A stretch of DNA of 64,000 nt from Clitoria ternatea (taxonomy: Eukaryota > Streptophyta > Magnoliopsida > Fabales > Fabaceae): contig CM075669.1 in the NCBI GenBank assembly GCA_037962975.1, positions 191,526,501 through 191,590,500 of the forward strand. The letters run 5' to 3'. Both the position numbers and the translations under genes were made by a program. Shown one piece after another: positions 55,888-64,000 of the stretch (position 1 is the first letter of the stretch; every line of letters starts with the position of its first letter). The notes beneath the pieces are model-generated. The model ran no database searches. It had not been told where the DNA came from and saw only the letters and a list, made by a program, of their open reading frames with translations.

Positions 55888-58739
55888 ATGTCTACTCCTA
55901 TGGTGTTGTTCAGTAATGGCCGGAAATATGAAAGTTCTGAGGGGTTTACATTTGATGGTGACAGGAAGTTAATGTATGTCCGGCGAGGCACTAGTATTGA
56001 TCAACTGAAAGAAAAAATACTTACTAAGTTAGAACTTGAAAATACTACAGTGATTACCAAGTTAACTAGTAGGTTGGTAGTGAATAAAAGGAAAAATAAA
56101 TTTGATGCTTTTGAATTAATTGATGATGAGACGATTGATGTTGCATTGAGAATGTGTGAGTTACAATCTGATATGGTAGCGCTGGAGATATATGTCGATT
56201 TAGAACGAGATGGATTTTCACTGCGGGACACACAAGGAGGTTTGTCACAATGTGTTACATTGATAGGGGGTAAGCACACATAAAACTTTTATATGTAGTT
56301 AATAACAACATGTACTTAAATTTTTGTTTGGACCTTTGATAGGTGATACTACCACGAGTTTACGAGACGATAATGACACTGATTTTAACGTTGATAAGGA
56401 ATATTTGAGTAGTGAGGAGGATGGAGGTGATGAGCAAAATATCCCCAACAATAGTGATGTGGATACGGATGTTGATGGAGACTTTGATTCCGTAGCAACG
56501 CGTGTGTTGCCTGTTTTACCCGATGGCAGTGTTCCATCACGGTCAACAGTGATAGGTTGGTGATATTAAAGTTCGTTGTGTGTATGTTAATACATGTTTT
56601 TGTTGGAATGTTGATGAACACTGAACATTATCAGGAAATGTGGTAACACCATTTTGGTCATCATCACCGCATTATACCAATATAAATTGGGATTATCCAG
56701 ATGAAGAACAAACGCCACTTGGGTTAGACAATGAACCTGATTGGCGGATAGGTGATGATTTGTATGTGGGACTTCAATTTGCATCAAAGGTTGAACTGCA
56801 GACAGCATTAAAACAGTATGCCATGAAGAAGCACCAAACATATATTGTGGGTGAATCTAAACCAACACATTTAACAGTGAAATGTCCAAATCAAGTAGAT
56901 GGTTGTCCGTGGAGGATGAGAGCAATACTATCAAAAAAAACAAATGCGTGGGTGGTTAGTAAATGGGGCGGGAGTCACACCTGCGTGAACGTTGAGCTGT
57001 CACAAGACCATCCGAAGCTGGATTCCGAGTTCATCTGCTCGTGTATACTAGGTATGTCAATGTTGTGTACATGTTGTGTATAATACTAAGTCAAAGGTTA
57101 AGGTTGGTGATTATTTTTGACATTTTATAATTAGGGTTGGTGAATCAAGACCCGTCGGTTTCCATTAGCATGATCCAAGAGAGGATATTAGGTGAATGTG
57201 GATTCAAAATCTCGTATAGCAAAGCTTGGAAGGCAAAACAAAAGGCTATTGTGCGGGTGTTTGGTGATTGGGACGAGTCATACGCTTTGTTGCCCCGGTG
57301 GCTGTCTCGTATGCTGCAGGTTGCACCAGGTTCCACGTACCATCTGACTACATCTGACTACTATGTTGGGACTGAAGTTGATCCACAATTTTGGACATTC
57401 AAACGGGTGTTCTGGACATTCAAACAATGTGTCGATGCGTTTTCCTTTTGCAAGCCTGTCATCCAAGTGGATGGGACATTTTTGTACGGAAAATACCGTC
57501 ACACGTTGTTGGTTGCAACCACTCAGGACGGCAACAATAATGTCTTACCCATAGCATTTGCTATAGTTGAAGGGGAAACGTTACAGGCATGGACGTGGTT
57601 TCTAGCCCAGATAAGGATTCATGTGACCACCATGCCAGGTATTTGTCTAATCTCTGATTGGCACCAGAGTATCAAGTCGGCAGTCTCAAATCCCCAAATT
57701 GGTTGGCAACCACCAAATGCGTATCACGTGTTCTGTATAAGGCATATCGCAAGTAATTTTAACAACAAGTTTAAGAATACTCGACTTAAACAAGAGTTGT
57801 TGAACCTAGGTATTAACCCTAAACCTGATACTCATATTTCGTTGTTCTCTGTCCCACACTAATTGTTATCTCTAAACTTCTGTAGGGTACACTACAAACA
57901 AGGATGTGTTTGACAGAAACTTAGTTAAATTTCGGGAGGAGGGACGCGAGATTGCAGCTTGGATTGATGGAATCCCAAAAGAGCAGTGGAGTATGGCATA
58001 TGATGATGGCGGACATAGATTTGGTCATATGACCACCAATCTGTCTGAGTGTGTCAACAAAGTCCTAAAAGGTGCGCGAAACATGCCCATTACAACATTG
58101 GTAAAGTGCACGTATGCTCGGATGGTGGAATACTTTGTCCACCGTGGCACGCGTGCAAGATCTGAGTTTGGGGAGGGATTGAGGTGCACAAAAAAGGTTA
58201 TGGAACAAATTGGGAAAAATCAGGCCACTGCTTGCAGCCATCAAGTTCAACGGTATGACATGCAAGGGAATCGATTTGAAGTGGAGGAGAGATTTGACCC
58301 AATCACACAACGTGGTGGGAGAAAATACACAATGACATTGTCAACAAACCCATCTTGTAACTGTGGAAGATTTAAGGCGTATCAGTTTCCCTGTTCACAC
58401 TTAATTGCAGCGTGTCAGGTGGTAAGCGTTGACTATTTTCAATTCATCCATTCAGCATACACCCAAGACAATGTCATCAAGGCCTACTCAGGGTAATGGT
58501 ATCCGATTGGTAACGATGATGACCTCCCTATGATCGGTGATTTTTGGAAGTTAATCCCAGACCCATTAAGGGTGCACGCAAAAGGGCGTCCCAAGTCAAG
58601 TCGTATCCGTAATGAAATGGATTGGGTGGAGTCTCAATCAAGTAGCGTGAGATGTGGACGTTGTAAGCAAACAGGCCATAATAGGCGTCAATGTCCACAA
58701 TCTTCGTTAGGGTCGAGTAGCCAGTCGCAGGCCCAATAA
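55888..58739 (+). CDS. MuDR-type MULE transposase, 5 coding exons, one in-frame stop
   Basis: Exons are 55888-56269, 56343-56555, 56635-57051, 57135-57809 and 57886-58739. All introns are GT-AG and phase 1. Exon 1 encodes a PB1/ubiquitin-like domain (MSTPMVLFSNGRKYES...). Exon 2 is an acidic linker. Exon 3 is the MuDR DNA-binding zinc domain (KCPNQVDGCPWRMRA...HTC). Exon 4 is the MULE catalytic domain with Asp in VIQVDGTFLYGKY and in LISDWHQSI. Exon 5 has the likely catalytic Glu (TTNLSECVNKVLK), a SWIM zinc finger (CNCGRFKAYQFPCSH) and a CCHC knuckle (CGRCKQTGHNRRQC). A TAA at 58494-58496 (codon 766 of 847) lies in frame between SWIM and knuckle. The frame stays open and sensible after it (WYPIGNDDDLPM), so it looks like a recent nonsense mutation that removes the knuckle. 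Confidence 0.9.
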
Positions 58740-58971
58740 TATGTAAAATAGTGTTTAGACATTGTAACAATTATCGATTTTTATAGTGCATGAGTTATAG
58801 TAATAGATGTCAACTTACGTACAACATTTAAGAAAACAACAGTACAATAACTTGAACAAAACCTATCAAAACAACTATCAATCAGTAAATCTACCGATGT
58901 CGTCCTTGGTTGGGGTGGGGGGATAAGATACATGGCCTAGTCCAATCTCTGGCATTTCTGTGTGGGTTCCT
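58740..58971. other. Spacer between the convergent MULE genes
   Basis: 232 bp, AT-rich, holding the 3' UTRs of both genes, which may overlap as in convergent pairs. No other feature seen. Confidence 0.6.
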
Positions 58972-61420
58972 TCATTCCCCTAGATCTCCTCCCTGTTGTT
59001 GGTTGTCCATATCCTCATCTGCCGCCAAATTTACAGTAGTGGCTGCACTAAAGAGATCCAACCCCAAGTCTAAGCCAGGTCCCAAATCACGTGAGGTTCC
59101 TTCACCCCGATGCGTCACCAAAGGTGTGTTCGGTGTTAGCAACTCATTTACGAACATCGTTGGTGAATCATTTGGTGAAGGTGCATACCCACTTGCCCCT
59201 GGAGCATTTTCACTTGCCCCTACGACGCCACTACCCCCTGCAAAGCCACTGCCCCCTCCAAAGCCACTCAACCCTCCAGGTCCACTGAACCCTGCAAAGC
59301 CACTACCCCCTGTATAGCCACTAAACCCTGCTACACCACTAAACCCTGTTACACCACTACCCCCTGTATAGCCACTGCCAGCTGCATAGCCACTGCCCCC
59401 TGCTTGTCTATAAAATGGATCCCCTGTATGTGTATAATATTGTTGCTCTTGCCCAAAACTCTGCGATGGCCACTCATATGTTGTAGTCAACCTTGGTTCT
59501 GACTGAGATTGGGTTGGAACATAATACATTCCAGGTTCACGCATAGGCATTAATGGTAGGGTATGTTGTTGGTGATCTTCTTGTGTCCTTCCCCGAGCGA
59601 TACCCTGTCGCTCATTTCTGTTGCCCGGCATATTAATTTCAAACGGTTGATTTGGCGGATCATATACACATGAAATGGCAGGACGCGCGGCTTCCAACAC
59701 TCTTCCCTGTTCAGACCACATTTGCATAACATTCTGTGATTGTTGCCTAATTTGCTCAAACATCTGCGCGGGTGGTTGGTAGGGTCCATGCACATCATCT
59801 GTAGCAAGATAGTGGATTATCTCGACTACGTCAACCTACACAACACAAAGTACATTGTTACATACTTGATTGTCCATATCCTTGTAGATAATCAACAATG
59901 CAAATTTGGATAAACTTACTGTACGACCGGTCAGAGCATACTTTCTTGTGATCCATCTACGCGTATGTGCCTGGTACCACCGCATATACTCAGAATTAAC
60001 ACTCATCAGACCCTCCATAGGAGGGTTTGTGCATACAAGCTGGCGGCGATCTTCCCACATGTTAATCAACGGTACATACATCTGGGCCCAATCCTCACCA
60101 GCCTTTCCTCTTTGTGTGATTCCGTGGAGATCATCCGGCTGGCGAGGGGGCGATGGAATATGCTGTTGCATTCCAAACTGTCTCATCACCCGGTCTGGCT
60201 GGTGCCACTCAACTATATTAGTACACAGTAGTGGTACCACTGCCCTCCATGAATCTCTTCCTTGCAAACATATTTGAGGCAAACTCTGCAATACTTCCTC
60301 TGTATATGGGGTCCAGATAATCTGTAAACAATTATCAACATCAAAAAAGTTAGTTCACCTATTTTAAACCCACACTTATATACTTCTAAATGAAACTTAC
60401 GTCACTACGACCCATTTGGTCAAAAGCGCACCGGTAGAAGTCAATATCTTGTCGAACAGCCTTAAACGTTTGACTCCCTAACCACCTACAATGACAGTGG
60501 GCATCAGAAACAAATGACATCAAAACCCTAAACAACAACAATAAAATAATATGTAATCCATCCTACCTCGCACCATATGGTGTTCCTGGAAGTCTGTCAG
60601 AAGGGGCAACATTTGGTGCAATGCTAGGAAACCTATCCCAAGCCCATACATGAAGGAGTAGATGCAAACCACAGATTGAACCCTGTTCGTAGTCTGTCGA
60701 CTTACATAACTCCCGATACAAATAACTCAGTGCAGCTGAACCCCAACTGTACTCACCGCACATATCAAGATCTGCTAGTAATGGCAGGTACTTCAAAGAC
60801 ACCCTACTACTCAATTGGTCAGAGAATATAACCCCACCAATCAAACGCAGAATGTATGCCCTGGTGTATCTCACCAACTGCAGTGGAGTCCCAACATGGT
60901 CGTCAACGTTGGCAAAGTTATCCGAAAGCCATTTCATCTTAAGACAACCACAATGAAATGCATCATCAGGTGGATACAAACCAGACAAATTTTGCACAGT
61001 GACCTTCCAATCTCGATCTGATGTATCGGTTATCACTGGTCGACCATCTACACGCAAACCAACTTGCACTGCCACATCTTGTAGGGTAATCGTGCACTCA
61101 CCGGCTGGCATATGGAATGTATGTGTCTCCGGTCTCCACCTTTCTACAAGTGCAGATACCAAAGCTGGTTCCACCTGGAAAAAATGAAGTTGGGCTACAC
61201 CAAGGAAACCAGCTCTTTGTAACAATGGAACAATTTGTTGGGGAACAACATTTCTCCCACCACGGAAAAGTAAGGCACGCCTACATTTTAAAATTATGTC
61301 TGGTTTTCCATTCCAAACGGATTCAGATACATGCACATTTTGGAATTTTAGAAGTGATGGATTTTCAGGACCAGGATTTATTTCAGTTGACTGTCGTACA
61401 CATGAAGATGATGCGTCCAT
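58972..61420 (-). CDS. Plant Mobile Domain (PMD, MAIN-like) protein of the MULE
   Basis: Coding exons are 60567-61420, 60401-60485, 59920-60321 and 58972-59835, giving 734 residues with no stop or frameshift. Start is MDASSSCVRQ. An acceptor 8 nt upstream and a donor near 62103 indicate a 5' leader intron. The PMD covers about residues 60-430: LVSALVERWRPETHTFHMPAGECTITLQDV-type core, VQVGLRVDGRPV, SAALSYLYRELC, LLLHVWAWDRFPSIAP, then DIIWTPYT, WRAVVPLLCTNIVEWHQPDRVMRQFG and MRWYQAHTRRWIT. PMD proteins (MAIN/MAIL in Arabidopsis) act in silencing and genome stability, and the domain also occurs in transposons (known). The C-terminus (residues ~592-666) is a Gly/Ser-rich hexad repeat (GGSGYT type). 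The role in transposition is unknown. Confidence 0.9.
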
Positions 61421-62261
61421 CTTTGGCACTACAATGACACAAAAATAATTTACTTTAACAAAAAAATTTAATAAAATAAATAACATAATATCAACTAATG
61501 ACTAGGCATTTTTTCTATTTCACATTATAACACTATATAACATATATCACACTATAAATAAATACCACCATAAAAATATATTATTTTCATACAAACAATA
61601 ATATTAAAATACATATTATTTACACAAAAACAATAATATTTAAAAATATATTATTCACACAAAAACAATTATATTATAAAACATATTCTTAACACAAAAA
61701 CAATAATATTTAAATAAATACTAAACCCACAAAAACAATAATATTAACTAACATATCTACTTAATGAACAACACTATAAACAAAAGTAAAAATTAACACT
61801 AACATAAAGCCTTCATATACTACCAACTAATCCAATCAAACAAATCATTAACATTTTAACATATAATTATTTTATCTTTATCATAATATAAACAACAAAA
61901 AATGATAACAATATACACTACCAACAAATAACACTACAAAAAAACCAATCTTATACCTTTTCATAAACAACAGACAACAACCAAAAAATAAAATCACACA
62001 ATCTATACATATTATCTTGCTGTCAATAATTACAATGAAAAAATTCAATGAAGATTCATTTTCAAAAAAAAACATTTACATGTTAAAGTGGAGACAAACT
62101 TACATTTGTGGACAACAACCACAATGCCTAAAGCAGAAGGGACCAGCACAAGGCAACACAAAATTCACCCGGAGAAGGAGCTGAAACAGTGCTGAAAGAG
62201 TGAAAGAGTGAAGCTGTGTCCAAATTTACCGAGGGAGGACCACTTTTAAAGTGTCCCTACA

Positions 62262-62627
62262 CGCAAATTCGTCTTCTTGGGCGACGAATTCCTGGGCTTC
62301 TGTACTGCCATTTCGTCTTTCAACCGGACAAATCCCTCTGCCATTTCGTCTTTCAAATGGACGAAAATTAGACCTGCTCCCACTGTGCCTGACAAGTCAA
62401 ATTCGTCCCCTGAGCCACTGAATTCCTCCCTCTGTTTCGTCCCATCAAACGCCGAATTCTCTGCATGCTTGACACGTGTCAAGCATGCAGTATTTCGTCT
62501 CTTTTGTACGAATTTCAAATACACTGCGCATGACAAGACGTAAAGGACCCCAGACAAAAAAAAAATTCTGTAACAACCCCTTATTTATAATTTTTTTAAA
62601 AAAGTACGCTAAATAGGTCAAAAAGCC
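62262..62627 (-). repeat. Right TIR of the MULE with six modules
   Basis: Modules start at 62268, 62312, 62345, 62402, 62436 and 62494. The first five are 21 bp; the last is 19 bp (TTCGTC-N7-TACGAA). Read on the minus strand the middle 9 bp resemble those at the left end (CATTTGAAA and CGGTTGAAA against TGTTTGAAA), so the arrays are inverted copies. Distances from the element end (115-339 bp) are close to those on the left (107-351 bp). Confidence 0.85.
62461..62490. repeat. Perfect 30-bp palindrome with G-box centre
   Basis: The half-site CTGCATGCTTGACAC is followed immediately by its exact reverse complement. The centre is CACGTG, the G-box core for bZIP/bHLH factors, inside GACACGTGTC. 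It lies between the fifth and sixth right modules. The left TIR has no comparable palindrome, only 'ggcacatgtctgg'. Confidence 0.95.
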
Positions 62628-62636
62628 TCATTCTCC

Positions 62637-63419
62637 CCTGTTCCTGTTCTTTTTTGCCTAGCGTCACAGCCGCTTCTAATATTTTACAGCTTCACGGTAA
62701 AATAATTCTATTTGCTTCTCATTATAAATAAATTACTACATAAATTTTAAAAAATTGAATAAAAGTTAATATTTACATTAATATTATCAAGTATTTTTAT
62801 ATATTTGTCTAAAGAAATTTTAGTCTCCTTTATTATATAAAGAATTTAGTTACCTTTAAAATATATTTAAGAATGATATATTTGATATATAAGTATTTAA
62901 TGATATTGAAAAAAATTATTTTTGTTTATATTTGAGATAAAAAAAATTTCTCAAAATTTACATATAACAGAGAGAGTAGATAAGACCTTTTTATATAAAT
63001 TTTAAATTTAATATTAAATATATATCCTATAAAAGTATATAAATAATTTCATAAATATAGTAGATATTACTATTTATTTTCAAAAGAAAGATGAAGTAAA
63101 AAATAGGTAAGTTCAGATCAAACAATCGAATGACACAGACACGGATAAAAATGCCTTTGATAATTGATGAAGAAAGAGGAATATCAATCATGGAGCTTCA
63201 GGGTAAGCTAGAAGGTTTACGTACCCAATAAATTATTTTCTTTAAATATCAAAGCTAAACATTTTTTTGGGTTCTTTTCATTTATAGATGCTCCGTAATT
63301 TTATAAGAAAATAATTATCAAAGCTAAATTTTTTTGGGCTCATTGTTTGGGTATCTTTGGACTATCTTCAGAGTCGGTCTAGTCTAGAATAAATCTATAA
63401 AACATATATATTAAAATAA
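62637..63419. other. AT-rich intergenic DNA
   Basis: Host DNA right of the MULE. The first ~60 bp continue the pre-insertion sequence. No gene or repeat recognised. Confidence 0.6.
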
Positions 63420-64000
63420 CTAGTTTTTAACCCGTGTATTGCACGGGAAAAATTTTAAATTATAATAAGAACATGTATGACAATAAAAAATTTGTGGGTA
63501 AAATGTATAATAGAATAAAATGCGTTATTCATCTATATGATTGAAATGGTATGGTAAGGAAAACAAATACAAAGAAGTCACGACTTGAAAAATACAGTCA
63601 AATTTTAGAAATAAATTAATCTATCAATTAAGAATAAAAGAAGAGTGTGAACTTCATTGTTATTATAAGCATTTAGACGGCCTACCTTGGAAGTATAGGT
63701 TATGGATTATGGTAAGCAAAACAAATACAAATAAGCCAGAACCTAAAAAGTACAGTAAAATTATTAAAATAAATTAACATATTAAGAAGTGGTATGGTAA
63801 GCAAAACAAATACAAAGAAGGCAGGATCTCAAAAGTACAGTAAAATTATTAAAATAAATTTACATATCTATTAAGAATAAAAGAAGAGTCTGAGATTCAA
63901 TGTTACTATAAGCATTTAGGCACCTTACCTTGGGAGTATAGGTTATGGATATCATTGAAATTGTATGGTAAGCAAAACAAATACAAAGATTCCACGACCT
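63420..64000 (-). mobile_element. 3' end of a Helitron (continues beyond the window)
   Basis: On the minus strand the sequence reads hairpin CCCGTG-CAATA-CACGGG (63431-63447), 7 nt, then CTAG followed by T (63419). Helitron 3' ends have a short GC-rich hairpin 5-12 nt before CTRR and insert between A and T (known). The body extends rightward. No RepHel is visible in the part present, so it may be non-autonomous. Confidence 0.7.
63545..64000. repeat. Diverged repeats inside the Helitron end
   Basis: The phrase 'tatggtaag(c/g)aaaacaaatacaaa' recurs near 63550, 63709, 63790 and 63967, followed by 'agtacagtaaaattattaaaataaatt'. A longer ~250-bp unit including 'taagcatttag...ttgggagtataggttatgg' is present twice. 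The array continues past the window end. Confidence 0.85.

Larger units (their letters stand above)
55175..62627. mobile_element. Two-gene MULE (Mutator-like) with transposase and PMD gene
   Basis: Terminal sequence GGCTTTTTGACC at 55175, its inverse GGTCAAAAAGCC ending at 62627, and a perfect 9-bp target-site duplication, tcattctcc (55166-55174 and 62628-62636). MULEs typically make 8-11 bp duplications. The TIRs are ~370 bp. Inside are a MuDR-type transposase (plus, 55888-58739) and a convergent Plant Mobile Domain gene (minus, 58972-61420). Both genes have an apparent intron in the 5' leader and start just inside a TIR. The layout recalls maize MuDR with its convergent mudrA and mudrB, with a PMD gene in the second position. 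The only coding defect I see is one stop in the transposase. Confidence 0.93.

Noticed and set aside
55246..62577. MULE ends placed at the inner TGTCTGGG/CCCAGACA match
   Set aside because: No target-site duplication at that position. Extending outward to GGCTTTTTGACC gives a perfect 9-bp duplication.

Overview
The window is nuclear DNA from a dicot plant, most likely a papilionoid legume (inference). It shows GT-AG introns, several nested LTR retrotransposons of plant lineages, a MULE and a Helitron end. Ogre-type retroelements, which are abundant in legumes, set its architecture. About four fifths of the window is transposable element. The only host gene I can support is a small J-domain (DnaJ) gene at 8903-10260.

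Layout. 1-4932 is the 3' part of an Ogre-like element (Ogre-1): a 30-bp minisatellite, a hairpin with polypurine tract (PPT), then a 3.3 kb 3' LTR. 4933-11575 is AT-rich host DNA with the DnaJ gene and two small insertions. 11576-53249 is a second Ogre-like element (Ogre-2), stretched to 41.7 kb by nested insertions. Tekay-1 (16737-34008, minus strand, TSD cacaa) lies in its gag and is itself split by a gag-only Ty1/copia element (23681-28212, TSD agaag). Tekay-2 (from 35445, plus strand) lies in its pol. A 5.6 kb solo LTR (39169-44787, TSD catac) sits inside Tekay-2. A deletion then fused the start of Tekay-2 RT to the Ogre-2 3' UTR, which holds a cascade of tandem repeats before the 3' LTR.

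53250-55165 is host DNA. 55175-62627 is a complete two-gene MULE with a perfect 9-bp TSD (tcattctcc). It has a five-exon MuDR-type transposase on the plus strand and a convergent four-exon Plant Mobile Domain (PMD) gene on the minus strand. Its terminal inverted repeats (TIRs) carry 13 copies of a TTCGTC-N9-GACGAA module, 12 of them exactly 21 bp, plus a perfect 30-bp palindrome in the right TIR. The window ends inside a Helitron whose 3' hairpin and CTAG terminus lie at 63420-63447.

Most notable. (1) The MULE/PMD system with its 21-bp modules. (2) Short palindromes arranged as doublets about 20-21 bp apart in three different LTR families. (3) A ~366-bp block nearly identical between two otherwise diverged LTR families. 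(4) A splice-donor-like site exactly 615 bp into the LTR of two Tekay families. (5) PPTs buried in conserved hairpins in both Ogre elements. All homology statements come from reading motifs; no database search was run.
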